From contig NZ_CP102409.1 of NCBI RefSeq assembly GCF_024628725.1, forward strand, positions 1,831,001 through 1,895,000: DNA of 64,000 nucleotides. Reading direction: 5' to 3'. Below are positions 45,607 to 53,940 of the stretch, in pieces; within the stretch, counting starts at the first letter, position 1, and every line of letters begins with the position of its first letter. A model generated the notes under the pieces. The model did not search any database. It was not told where the DNA came from and saw only the letters and a program-made list of their open reading frames with translations. Source of the DNA: Ruegeria sp. YS9. GTDB taxonomy: Bacteria > Pseudomonadota > Alphaproteobacteria > Rhodobacterales > Rhodobacteraceae. The position numbers and the translations under genes are program-made.

Positions 45607-46179
45607 TTATTCGGCTTTTTGCGCTTCGACCGAGATCTGCACCTGCACTTCGTCACTTACAAACGGTGCGAACTGGCCCAGATCAAATTCACTACGGACA
45701 AGGGTCGTGGTGGCGTTGAAACCGGCCCATGGCTTGTTTGCCATCGGGTGGGTGTCAACCTTGTTCAGTTTGGCGTCCAGAACAACAGATTTGGTCACGC
45801 CGTTCATGGTCAGGTCGCCAGTGATATTGGCAGTGTTTTCACCGGTCACTTCGATACCAGTCGAGGTAAAGGTAATCAGATCGCCCTCGGTCGCACCAAA
45901 GAAATCTTCGGTCATGAAGTGATCTTCACGCGGCTTCCAGCCGGTGAACATTTCCAGTACCGGCATCGATACGCTCACGCTGGAGGCGGCGGGATTTTCC
46001 TGGTCAAACATGATCTCGCCCTCAAAGCCCGAGAACATGCCGGTTGTGGTTGAAAAGCCCAGGTGGTCATAGCTGAAGACAACCTGGCTGTGGCTCGGGT
46101 CCAGCACGTATTTCTCGGCGCTGGCGAATGCCGTGGTCGCCGATACGGCCAGTGCAGCAGCAAGAAGGGTGGATTTCAT
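45607..46179 (-). CDS. YceI-family periplasmic lipid-binding protein
   Basis: 190 residues with a signal peptide (about 1-20, ending FASA). The whole mature protein is one YceI domain: YVLDPSHSQVVFSYDHLG near 24-41, FDQENPAASSVSVSMPVLEM near 58-77, DVGDLTMNGVTKSVVLDAKL-like core near 140-160. It should bind a polyisoprenoid such as ubiquinone in the periplasm. CGGAGA precedes the ATG. Paralogue of the C-terminal half of the neighbouring fusion. Confidence 0.94.
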   Translation of the reverse strand: MKSTLLAAALAVSATTAFASAEKYVLDPSHSQVVFSYDHLGFSTTTGMFSGFEGEIMFDQENPAASSVSVSMPVLEMFTGWKPREDHFMTEDFFGATEGDLITFTSTGIEVTGENTANITGDLTMNGVTKSVVLDAKLNKVDTHPMANKPWAGFNATTTLVRSEFDLGQFAPFVSDEVQVQISVEAQKAE

Positions 46180-46233
46180 AACAATCTCCGCGTTTTTGTG
46201 AATGCAAACCGTCTGGGTTGCTCACAAACAAAA

Positions 46234-46255
46234 TGTGCCGCCTATCGGCGGCACA
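46234..46255 (-). terminator. Hairpin terminator between the two-TM protein gene and yceI
   Basis: TGTGCCGCC (46234-46242) pairs perfectly with GGCGGCACA (46247-46255); on the minus strand ATTTTGTTTG follows. It separates the two minus-strand genes. Confidence 0.75.
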
Positions 46256-46304
46256 CAACCTTTTTCGAGTCACAACATCTGTTCCTTTTTGAACAGAATA
46301 AAGT

Positions 46305-46823
46305 TCAGCCGAAAATTGTTACGCTCTTGCTCAATTGTCCCTTCAACGCTCGGCTGACATCCGCCGATTCAAGGGGCAGCTTCATCAAAAGGCTTCCATC
46401 CACATCGAACAGGTGAACTTCGTTTTCTTCAAAACGCGCACCACCCAGCGATTCATAGCTGCGGCGCAGCACTGTCTGAGGGCGCCCGTCTTCGTTCTTT
46501 TGCAGAACACGGACTTCGCGGCGGATCGGATCAAAATAGGCATCCGGGCGCTGATCAAGAACTTCGATCGTCAGCAAACTGACACCGACGATCAGAAACA
46601 GCATCGAGGCCACCATCTTGATCGGCCAGACATCTGCACCCACAATCGAACCCGGCATCAGCCACATCGAAAACGCGGAAAAGATCAGGAACGCTCCGAC
46701 CAACCGCGCCAGGATCAAACGGGCCTTCCAGTTTGGCGCGAAGGCAATCATTACCGGCACCGAATGCTCAAAGCGCGAGCTTGCCGCCTCTTCCCGGTAT
46801 GTGTTTGTATTTGTCGCGGTCAT
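46305..46823 (-). CDS. Conserved hypothetical two-transmembrane protein
   Basis: 172 residues with two hydrophobic helices (about 38-57 and 70-88) and a cytoplasmic or periplasmic C-terminal beta-rich domain (about 90-172) containing RREVRVLQKNEDGRPQTVLR and VHLFDVDGSLLMKLPLESAD. I recognise no characterised family. AAGGGTG precedes the ATG. It stands alone, divergent from the rpsF operon and closed by a hairpin. Confidence 0.8.
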   Translation of the reverse strand: MTATNTNTYREEAASSRFEHSVPVMIAFAPNWKARLILARLVGAFLIFSAFSMWLMPGSIVGADVWPIKMVASMLFLIVGVSLLTIEVLDQRPDAYFDPIRREVRVLQKNEDGRPQTVLRRSYESLGGARFEENEVHLFDVDGSLLMKLPLESADVSRALKGQLSKSVTIFG

Positions 46824-46999
46824 AACACTTCACCCTTTATCAGGTTACTGTCGAATTTCTGTTTGGTCCGGGTAACGTCCGGTATGCAAAACAACTTTGA
46901 GCCGAAAAGCGTCAGCATTTGGGCACCCCAAAGGAAATTGGGCGGCGTCTCAAAGGCATATGTGGCGGGGCTTGCTCCTGCGGTTCAAACGTGTATATC

Positions 47000-47068
47000 G
47001 GGCCATCCTTCGCAATCAAATGAATCGCGCAGCCTCTCGTGGCAGGGTCGCGAAGGACCGGATGGCCC
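47000..47068 (+). promoter_or_regulatory. Probable S6:S18 autoregulatory leader hairpin upstream of rpsF
   Basis: GGGCCATCC (47000-47008) pairs perfectly with GGATGGCCC (47060-47068), and TTCGC (47009-47013) with GCGAA (47050-47054). The 3' side carries a five-base bulge GGACC (47055-47059) that forms a CCG at its junction with the stem. The S6:S18 protein complex is known to bind a stem with a CCG-containing bulge in rpsF leaders. The hairpin ends 38 nt before the rpsF start. The structure is read directly; the function is inferred. Confidence 0.7.
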
Positions 47069-47106
47069 CGCCTATGAAATGCGCCTTGACATAAACAGGA
47101 GTGCAC

Positions 47107-47460
47107 ATGCCACTGTATGAGCATGTAATGATCGCGCGTCAGGATCTGTCCAACGCGCAGGCGGAAAGCCTCGTCGAACATTTCGGCACCGTACTGGCTG
47201 ACAACGGCGGCAAGCTTGTCGACAGCGAGTATTGGGGCGTCAAGACGATGGCCTACAAGATCAACAAGAACCGCAAGGGCCACTATGCCTTTATGAAGAC
47301 CGATGCGCCCTCGGGTGCGGTTCAGGAAATGGAACGCCTGATGCGCCTGCATGATGACGTCATGCGCGTTCTGACCATCAAGGTTGACGGTCACGAAGAC
47401 GGCCCGTCGGTTCAGATGCAGAAGCGTGACGAACGTGGCGACCGCCGCGAGCGTCGTTGA
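47107..47460 (+). CDS. rpsF: Ribosomal protein bS6
   Basis: 117 residues from ATG 47107 (AGGAG upstream; an earlier GTG two codons upstream is unlikely). N-terminal MPLYEHVMIARQDLSNAQAE and YWGVKTMAYKINKNRKGHYA near 40-60 are diagnostic. Binds the central domain of 16S rRNA together with S18. First gene of rpsF-rpsR-rplI. Confidence 0.98.
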   Translation: MPLYEHVMIARQDLSNAQAESLVEHFGTVLADNGGKLVDSEYWGVKTMAYKINKNRKGHYAFMKTDAPSGAVQEMERLMRLHDDVMRVLTIKVDGHEDGPSVQMQKRDERGDRRERR

Positions 47461-47488
47461 TCACCGCCTGAGGAAAGGACACTAAACC

Positions 47489-47716
47489 ATGGCCGCAAAA
47501 CCATTTTTCCGCCGCCGCAAGGTCTGCCCGTTCTCGGGTGAGAACGCGCCGAAAATCGACTACAAGGACACCCGTCTGCTACAGCGCTACATCTCTGAGC
47601 GCGGCAAGATCGTGCCCTCGCGCATCACCGCCGTTTCGGCGAAAAAGCAGCGTGAACTGGCCCGTGCTATCAAGCGCGCCCGCTTCCTCGCCCTGCTGCC
47701 CTACGCCGTGAAGTAA
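47489..47716 (+). CDS. rpsR: Ribosomal protein bS18
   Basis: 75 residues. [20 protein letters not shown] near 6-25 and the C-terminal [18 protein letters not shown] block are typical. One cysteine remains, so it is the zinc-free type. 28 bp after rpsF and 12 bp before rplI. Confidence 0.98.
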   Translation: MAAKPFFRRRKVCPFSGENAPKIDYKDTRLLQRYISERGKIVPSRITAVSAKKQRELARAIKRARFLALLPYAVK

Positions 47717-47728
47717 GGAGAGACTGAC

Positions 47729-48349
47729 ATGCAAGTTATCCTTCTGGAACGCGTTGCGAAACTGGGTCAGATGGGCGACGTCGTTGACGTCAAACCCGGC
47801 TACGCCCGCAACTTCCTGCTGCCGCAAGGCAAAGCCCTGAGCGCGTCCGAGGCCAATATCGCCTCGTTCGAAGCCCAGAAAGCGCAGCTTGAGGCACGCA
47901 ACCTGGAAACCAAGAAAGAAGCTGAAGCACTGGCTGAAAAGCTGGACGGACAGCAGTTCATCGTGATTCGCTCGGCATCGGATGCTGGCGCTCTGTACGG
48001 CTCGGTCACCCCGCGTGACGCCGCAGACGCTGCAACCGAAGCCGGATTCACCGTCGACAAAAAGCAGGTTATCCTGATCAATCCGATCAAGGAACTGGGC
48101 CTGCACTCGGTTGCAGTCAAGCTGCACCCCGAAGTCGAAGTTGAAATCAAGATGAACGTGGCGCGTTCGGAAGAAGAAGCCGAACTTCAGGCCTCGGGCA
48201 AATCGATCCAGGAACTGGCCGCAGAAGAAGAAGCAGCCGCTGAATTCGAGATCGCTGAACTGTTCGACGACATCGGCTCGGCCGCGTCCGAGGACGAAGA
48301 ACTGTCCTCGGAAGCCGCTCCTGCCGAGGAAGACGAAGCCAAAGCCTGA
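47729..48349 (+). CDS. rplI: Ribosomal protein bL9 with long acidic tail
   Basis: 206 residues, against about 150 in E. coli. The conserved N-terminal domain [17 protein letters not shown] and linker [15 protein letters not shown] are followed by the central helix and C-domain (to about 150). A glutamate/alanine-rich tail (about 150-206) is added. Such acidic tails are common in Rhodobacteraceae L9. Followed by a terminator. Confidence 0.97.
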   Translation: MQVILLERVAKLGQMGDVVDVKPGYARNFLLPQGKALSASEANIASFEAQKAQLEARNLETKKEAEALAEKLDGQQFIVIRSASDAGALYGSVTPRDAADAATEAGFTVDKKQVILINPIKELGLHSVAVKLHPEVEVEIKMNVARSEEEAELQASGKSIQELAAEEEAAAEFEIAELFDDIGSAASEDEELSSEAAPAEEDEAKA

Positions 48350-48372
48350 TCCGGCAAGGTTTCGAACAAAAC

Positions 48373-48401
48373 AAAGGCCGTGCTTCAGCGCGGCCTTTTT
48401 T
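48373..48401 (+). terminator. Rho-independent terminator after rplI
   Basis: AAGGCCG (48374-48380) pairs with CGGCCTT (48391-48397), followed by a T run. Ends the rpsF operon. Confidence 0.9.
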
Positions 48402-48505
48402 CTTGTCTCCGAGCCAAACCAGCAAATTTCAGCCCAACTCCATCCACAATCTTGCAGCCAAATACCCAGACCATATCATTGCCACTCGAAACTCCGGAGA
48501 AACCA

Positions 48506-48991
48506 ATGCCCCTGTTCAACCGTCGCAATCTCTTGGCACTCTTACTGACAGCCCCGTTGGTTGCCTGCGGTGCAGGAGAAGTATCCAAGGCGGGGACACA
48601 ACAATTCAATCCTCCGCTCTATCCGAACGAAACGCCGGAACTTCGCGCGTCGATCAACAAATGGGCCGACCACTACCAGCTTCCGCGAGAGCTTGTTCAC
48701 AAGCTTGCTATTCGCGAAAGCACACATCGCCCCTGGGCGGTCAACCGACCTTATTATGGGCTGCTGCAAATCCTTCCGGCCACCGCGCGATCCATGGGAT
48801 ACACCGGAAACGCCGAAGGCCTGTTGGACGCCGACACCAATCTTGAATTTGCCGGGAAATACCTTCGCGGTGCCTGGCTTCTGTCTGATGGCAACCAGGA
48901 TCGGGCCATATTTCTTTATGCCAAGGGCTTTTACCCCGAAGCCAAAGCGCGCGGATTGCTGGTGGAAACTGGGTTGAAACCCGCCAAATGA
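48506..48991 (+). CDS. SLT-domain lytic transglycosylase lipoprotein
   Basis: 161 residues from ATG 48506 (GGAG upstream). Lipoprotein signal peptide with lipobox LVAC at about 17-20. A minimal lysozyme-like SLT domain (about 45-150): catalytic glutamate in LAIRESTHRPW near 71, then YYGLLQILPATARSMGYTG near 85-103 and LEFAGKYLRGAW near 112. It should cleave glycan strands from the outer or inner membrane face of the periplasm. Confidence 0.92.
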   Translation: MPLFNRRNLLALLLTAPLVACGAGEVSKAGTQQFNPPLYPNETPELRASINKWADHYQLPRELVHKLAIRESTHRPWAVNRPYYGLLQILPATARSMGYTGNAEGLLDADTNLEFAGKYLRGAWLLSDGNQDRAIFLYAKGFYPEAKARGLLVETGLKPAK

Positions 48992-49227
48992 CGGTGATTA
49001 GCGTCAGAAAACCGCGTGAAATTAGCACTTTTTGCCGAATAGTGACAAAAATGTTCTATTGAGTGTCTCAATGAATGGAATTGCGCAGACAATTAGTACC
49101 TCGCCTTGTCATGTTTAGGAAAGTGTGGTGTTCTGACCCGGTGAGGTAAACGGGTTCCACTCTGTGTTATATGCATGCTCGACGACACCATCGGGCTGTA
49201 AGATGGGCCGCAGCTAGTAGGCGCCAC

Positions 49228-49929
49228 ATGGAAATTGTCGATCTGAGCACTCTGCCGGATTCAGAAGTTCGATACACCGAATTTCTAAGGCAAATCTGTG
49301 AGAAGCATGATATGGATCATGCTGCATATGCTGGCATGAACCCTGCGGCCGGTACGGTAGCAGGATTCGTGACATATGACGACGCCTGGAATGAACACTA
49401 CACAAACCAGGGTCTGATCATGATCGACCCCACTATACATATGGCCCGCCGCAGCATTGCGCCAGTGGACTGGAGTCGCTTGGAGCGCAGCCCCGACTTC
49501 CAACGTGTATTCCGGGATGCCCATGATTTTGGATTGCCGAACCAAGGCGTTACAATTCCCGTGCGCGGTCCCTACGGGGATATCGGCCTGCTGAGCGCAA
49601 CGCGCGATTGCAGCAAAGAGGAATGGCGCAAGCTTTACACGCATGTCATCAGTGACTTGCAGTCCATGGCAGTGCACATCCATGACAACGTGGTTTCATC
49701 AGACGAATTGACCAGCGCGCTGTATCATCCAACGCTCTCCAGACGTGAGACAGAGATTTTGCAGTGGGTCGCGGCGGGGAAATCGCAGCAGGATATCGGC
49801 GATATTTTGTCAATTTCGCACCGAACCGTAGAAGTGCACTTGCGTTCCAGCCGAGAAAAGCTTAGTGCGCTGACCACCCCTCAGGCCGTTGGCCGGGCGA
49901 TCGCGATTGGGCTTATTACCCCAAGTTAA
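49228..49929 (+). CDS. LuxR-family AHL-responsive regulator
   Basis: 233 residues from ATG 49228; an in-frame ATG at 49171 would add a basic 19-residue extension. AHL-binding domain (about 15-160) keeps the conserved tryptophan/tyrosine in DAWNEHY, aspartate in MIDPTI, tryptophan in APVDWSR and glycine in NQGVTIPV. C-terminal LuxR helix-turn-helix (about 170-230) is LSRRETEILQWVAAGKS plus ISHRTVEVHLRSSREKL. It lies directly upstream of luxI in the same orientation and probably activates it. Confidence 0.94.
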   Translation: MEIVDLSTLPDSEVRYTEFLRQICEKHDMDHAAYAGMNPAAGTVAGFVTYDDAWNEHYTNQGLIMIDPTIHMARRSIAPVDWSRLERSPDFQRVFRDAHDFGLPNQGVTIPVRGPYGDIGLLSATRDCSKEEWRKLYTHVISDLQSMAVHIHDNVVSSDELTSALYHPTLSRRETEILQWVAAGKSQQDIGDILSISHRTVEVHLRSSREKLSALTTPQAVGRAIAIGLITPS

Positions 49930-49992
49930 ACAAAAAAATCGCCAAATTTCGCCAAAATACGGGAAACCCCCAATAGAAAAATCCCCTGTGTC

Positions 49993-50012
49993 CGGTAACG
50001 TCTAAGTTACCG
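49993..50012. promoter_or_regulatory. Lux-box-like perfect palindrome upstream of luxI
   Basis: CGGTAAC-N6-GTTACCG, 20 bp in all, the size and symmetry of a lux box. It lies 25 bp upstream of the luxI start and is therefore close to the expected promoter. Confidence 0.75.
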
Positions 50013-50036
50013 AACAACCACTCGAAGGGGGAAGAA

Positions 50037-50891
50037 ATGATCATCGTGGTAGATGGCCTGAACAGACATTTGTTCAGCGAAGTTCTTGACGAAATGTTCG
50101 AGTTGAGAGCACGTGTTTTTGGGGGACGCCTGGGATGGGACGTCAACATTCAAGACGGAAAAGAAATCGACGAGTTCGATCAACTGGACCCGGCATATGT
50201 AATCGGACTCGACGATGAGGGGAATGTCGTCGCAGCCGTGCGTGCCCTCCAGACCACCGGACCTCACATGTTGTCGGATGTCTTTTCCGCCATTCTTTGC
50301 GGCGAAGCACCTCTTCGCAGCGCAACCATGTGGGAATCCACCCGTTTCTGCGTAGACACCCAACGCCTCACGCGTGGCAAGGAAAAGAACTCGGTCTCCT
50401 ACGCCACTTGCGAGTTGATGATCGGATCTTTGGAATACGCGAAAAACGCAGGTATTCAGGACATCATCACCGTGATCGATCCGGTCATGGATCGGGTGCT
50501 GAAACGTTCGAATTGCGCGCCTTATGACTATGTCGGCAAGACGGTTCCAATGGGCAAAGTTCACGCATTGGCCGCTTTGTTGGACTGCACCGAAGAACGT
50601 ATCGCCGGTCTGCGTGAATTCGCGGACATTCACAACGACGTCTTCATGGACGACGAAGAGGCGCTGGCCCTGTTTGCCGCGAAGAATGCCGCGGCCAAGA
50701 ACCCGGCGAACCAGGATCACAAACCACTCACCGATCTAGAGAAATACTTTGTGGAACAGATGAGCGCTGCAAAAACCGAAGCTGAACGGCAGGACGTCCT
50801 CAAGCTGATCGAAGCGCTTACGGATACGTTCACGCCCGAGCAAAGAACCGCTCTTTTGGAAACCCCCCGTGCTTTTGCTCATGAGGCCTGA
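50037..50891 (+). CDS. LuxI-family acyl-homoserine lactone synthase with C-terminal extension
   Basis: 284 residues; LuxI proteins are usually 190-230. All diagnostic residues are present: R24, F28, W34, E46, D48, D51, R69, F83, E100 and R103. It joins SAM and an acyl chain from acyl-ACP to make AHL. Residues about 205-284 are an additional charged helical region (NDVFMDDEEALALFAAKNAA ... LIEALTDTFTPEQRTALLE). GGGGGAAG precedes the ATG. It is the last gene of the luxR-luxI pair and is followed by a terminator. Confidence 0.94.
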   Translation: MIIVVDGLNRHLFSEVLDEMFELRARVFGGRLGWDVNIQDGKEIDEFDQLDPAYVIGLDDEGNVVAAVRALQTTGPHMLSDVFSAILCGEAPLRSATMWESTRFCVDTQRLTRGKEKNSVSYATCELMIGSLEYAKNAGIQDIITVIDPVMDRVLKRSNCAPYDYVGKTVPMGKVHALAALLDCTEERIAGLREFADIHNDVFMDDEEALALFAAKNAAAKNPANQDHKPLTDLEKYFVEQMSAAKTEAERQDVLKLIEALTDTFTPEQRTALLETPRAFAHEA

Positions 50892-50925
50892 CCCCCTCAC
50901 CTCATAGATACAAAAGCCACCCATG

Positions 50926-50960
50926 CGGAGCCGTCTGAATGCAGGCGGCTCCGTTTTTTT
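50926..50960 (+). terminator. Rho-independent terminator after luxI
   Basis: CGGAGCCGTCTG (50926-50937) pairs with CAGGCGGCTCCG (50942-50953, one G-U pair), followed by seven T. Confidence 0.93.
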
Positions 50961-50992
50961 GTCCCTTCCTCTGAGGAAGGGAAGGAAGAGGA

Positions 50993-52324
50993 TTACTCCT
51001 CTTCCAGTGCCTCAACAGCTTTCTTAAGGTCGTCTTTGCTGACTTCCTTGTCAGTGACCTGAGCCAGCTCCAACACGTAGTCCACGACCTTGTCTTCAAA
51101 GATCGGCGCCCGCAGCTGCTGTTGCATCTGCGCGTTCTGCTGAACGAACTCAAAGAACTGACGTTCCTGACCCGGGTACTGACGTGCCTGGTTCATGATC
51201 GCCTGTGTCATCTCGGCGTCGGTGACTTCAACCTCGGCCTTCTGGCCCAGTTCAGCCAGCAACAGACCCAGACGCACGCGGCGCTCGGCCAGTTTGGTGT
51301 GCTCGTCCGTGGGCTCGATCGGATCGTGGTCGTGGCCTTCGACTTCAGGGTTTTCTTCGTGCCACAGTTGATGTGCAATCTGCTTGGCTTCGGCTTCAAC
51401 CAGCGACGGCGGCAGGTCGAACGACACCATCTCGTCCAGCGCGTCCAGCAAGGCGCGCTTGATCACGGCGCGCGATGCACCGGCATACTCAGCTTCCAGG
51501 CGCTCGGCGATCTGCTTTTTCAGAGCTTCCAGATCTTCGGCACCGAATTTTTTGGCCAGCTCGTCGTTCACTTCCGCAGCAACCGGTTCTTTGACTTCCT
51601 TGATTGTGCAGGTGAAGACAGCGTCTTTGCCGGCCAGATGCTCGGCGCCGTACTCTTCAGGGAACGTGACGTTGACGTCTTTTACTTCTTCAGCTTTCAC
51701 GCCAACCAGTTGCTCTTCGAAGCCGGGGATGAAGCTGTTCGAGCCCAGAACCAGCGGGTAATCCTCTGCCGAACCACCTTCGAATTCCTCGCCGTCAACC
51801 TTGCCGACGAAATCGAACACGATCTGGTCGCCGTCCTTGGCTTTTGACCCCTTGCGGCGCGCTTTGAAATCCTGAGCGGTTTCCGCCAGATTGTTCAGCG
51901 CTTCCTCGACGGCGGCGTCATCGGCCTTGACGGTCAACTTCTCCAACTTGACCGATTTCAGGTCAACTTCAGGGATCGCTGGCAGCGCTTCGTAGGACAT
52001 GGCGACTTCCACGTCATCGCCTTCCTTCCAGTCCTCATTGGTCATCTTGACCTCGGGCTGAAGCGCGGGGCGATCACCGCTGTCTTCGAAATGCTTGTTC
52101 ATGGCGCCGTCGATGGTTTCCTGCATCGCCTCGCCCAACAGGCGCTGGCCAAACTGCTTTTTCAGCAGCGCCATTGGCACCTTGCCTTTACGGAAACCTT
52201 TCATTTCGATTTCCGGCTGCGCTTCGGTCAGCTTTTCATTGACCTTCTCGTCCAGCTCGGCTGCTGATACAACGATGTTGTAGCCACGTTTCAGACCTTC
52301 GTTCAGCGTCTCGGTTACCTGCAT
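50993..52324 (-). CDS. tig: Trigger factor
   Basis: 443 residues from ATG 52324 ([15 protein letters not shown]). Ribosome-binding domain with GFRKGKVP near 45-52 (the L23-binding signature), FKBP-like PPIase domain (about 155-245) and C-terminal chaperone domain with a glutamate-rich end. It is the ribosome-bound folding chaperone. It converges with luxI. Confidence 0.97.
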   Translation of the reverse strand: MQVTETLNEGLKRGYNIVVSAAELDEKVNEKLTEAQPEIEMKGFRKGKVPMALLKKQFGQRLLGEAMQETIDGAMNKHFEDSGDRPALQPEVKMTNEDWKEGDDVEVAMSYEALPAIPEVDLKSVKLEKLTVKADDAAVEEALNNLAETAQDFKARRKGSKAKDGDQIVFDFVGKVDGEEFEGGSAEDYPLVLGSNSFIPGFEEQLVGVKAEEVKDVNVTFPEEYGAEHLAGKDAVFTCTIKEVKEPVAAEVNDELAKKFGAEDLEALKKQIAERLEAEYAGASRAVIKRALLDALDEMVSFDLPPSLVEAEAKQIAHQLWHEENPEVEGHDHDPIEPTDEHTKLAERRVRLGLLLAELGQKAEVEVTDAEMTQAIMNQARQYPGQERQFFEFVQQNAQMQQQLRAPIFEDKVVDYVLELAQVTDKEVSKDDLKKAVEALEEE

Positions 52325-52455
52325 TATGGTAGTCCCCATAGGATTCGGGGCGCGCAAATAGGGCGCGCCGGGCAAATTTGAAGCCTTCTATTTGCCCAGC
52401 CGCCCACGTGCAAGGGGCAAAGGCTGAATCCAGTGGTATTTGATCACCAAAACCG

Positions 52456-52485
52456 CAAAAAAGAACGCCCCGGAAACCGGGGCGC
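52456..52485 (-). terminator. Rho-independent terminator after porin gene
   Basis: On the minus strand CGCCCCGG (52484-52477) and CCGGGGCG (52473-52466) form a stem with a 3-nt loop, followed by TTCTTTTTT. Confidence 0.9.
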
Positions 52486-52508
52486 TCGCACTTGGCCCAG
52501 CCTGACAA

Positions 52509-53633
52509 TCAGAACTTCCAGCGTGCGCCCAGAACCCATGCTTCGTTGTTGTCGAAGGACGAGCCGTCATCGAAATCGTGGTTGCGGTATTTCAGATAGA
52601 CATCCGTGTTGATCGGCTCGACTTTCTGCACGACCGCGATACCCCAGGCTTTGGTGTCTGACCCGTTGCTCTGGAAATCCGAGCCATCATAGTAATCGAT
52701 GCCGACGCCGGTCTTGCCCCAGGACACCCAGTTGCCTTCGTACGAGATCTTACCATACCAATAGTTCGGATCCGTAGAGCCGGCCTGATCGTCGTCACGT
52801 GTACCGCCCGCGATCGTAAAGCCCAGCCCGCTGGGCAGCAGAACAGACGCCGAACCAATAGTGTCTTTGCGGTCGCCCGAATTGTCATCGCGCTCGCGCA
52901 CCGAATAGGCAACGGCTGCCGCGAATTCCACTCCACCGGCAAAGGTGTTTTCATAAAACAGGCCGACGTCGTAATAATCGTCATCGTCGCTGCTGGACAA
53001 AATGTTCTGACCATAAGCGAATCCAGCGGAAAACCCGTTGAACGATGGCGTATCATACCGCACCCGCCCACGGCGCGCGCCGTCAAAGTTGCTGGAACTG
53101 TCACCAACCGTGATACCGCTCAGCATTCCGTTCGTGGCGCGGTAGAAGAAGCCCGAGTTTTCGTCATTGGTAAACGAATACAGCGCCGTTCCGACATAGG
53201 ACAGGTCCGTTTCCGCTGCACCATCAGACACCATGCTGCCCTGACCAGCCGAGAATTTGCCGTAGTTGCCCTTCATGGCAAAATCCACGTGGCGGATGTC
53301 TTCACGGGTCCAGCCACTGAAATTCGTGCCGTTCTGGTTCCACTCGGTCGAGTTCGGCAACCCCAGCGCAGATTCAAATCGGAAGGTGAACTCGTTCTGT
53401 CCGAAAGGCTGCATCAGACGCAGGCCGACACGGCTGTTCGACAGATCGTTGTCGAGAACACGGGTCTCGGTATCCTGACCGTCATCTACCGAAATCAAGG
53501 CTGGGTTCAGCTGTCCATACAGCAGCACATACCCGCCACTATTGTTTTCGTACTTCAGCTCGGCCACAGCCGGGAATGCGGTCGTCGCAGTCAGAACAGC
53601 GGCTACAGATATCGGTTTAATGTTATGGTTCAT
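52509..53633 (-). CDS. Outer-membrane porin, Rhodobacter type
   Basis: 374 residues from ATG 53633 (GGTGAG upstream; the ATG four codons earlier lacks a site). Signal peptide about 1-25 (ends FPAVA). Alternating amphipathic strands suit a 16-stranded beta barrel, ending in the C-terminal phenylalanine (WVLGARWKF) needed for outer-membrane insertion. GQLNPALIS near 45 and RVGLRLMQPFGQNEFTFRFE near 70-89 resemble Rhodobacter capsulatus porin. General diffusion channel. Confidence 0.94.
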   Translation of the reverse strand: MNHNIKPISVAAVLTATTAFPAVAELKYENNSGGYVLLYGQLNPALISVDDGQDTETRVLDNDLSNSRVGLRLMQPFGQNEFTFRFESALGLPNSTEWNQNGTNFSGWTREDIRHVDFAMKGNYGKFSAGQGSMVSDGAAETDLSYVGTALYSFTNDENSGFFYRATNGMLSGITVGDSSSNFDGARRGRVRYDTPSFNGFSAGFAYGQNILSSSDDDDYYDVGLFYENTFAGGVEFAAAVAYSVRERDDNSGDRKDTIGSASVLLPSGLGFTIAGGTRDDDQAGSTDPNYWYGKISYEGNWVSWGKTGVGIDYYDGSDFQSNGSDTKAWGIAVVQKVEPINTDVYLKYRNHDFDDGSSFDNNEAWVLGARWKF

Positions 53634-53940
53634 TTCACTCACCATGAATGGTTCGGGGTTCAGGTACTGTCCATTTGTTTACGAACTGCGAGCGTTCCAG
53701 TGGCCCGCATACACTCCCTCGCAAGCATTGCAAATTCGCAACATGGCATGTCGAAAAACGACTATTTCGTATTTTATATCATACGGTTACGAATCCATTC
53801 GAAAATCCACGGCACAGTGTGCAAATAAATTGTGACGTCCAGCTATGCATCTGGCAAACATTCGGTCTGCATTATTGCGAACCTTGACGGCGGATTTCCG
53901 CTGACTCGCCGCGAATTGAGCCGTTCCACGCCCAACGAAC
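53634..53940. other. AT-richer intergenic region upstream of the porin gene
   Basis: 307 bp without a supported gene. It holds the porin promoter and 5' leader on the minus strand, and an AT-rich stretch at about 53760-53830, unusual for this window. I see no clear palindrome or terminator. Confidence 0.5.

Noticed and set aside
46864..46886. Possible second lux box (contains GGTAACGTC as in the luxI site)
   Set aside because: Only one half matches; the other half of the dyad is absent at the required spacing.
48992..49227. Lux box upstream of luxR (ACCCG-N10-CGGGT near 49137)
   Set aside because: The arms are only 5 bp and differ from the clear box upstream of luxI.
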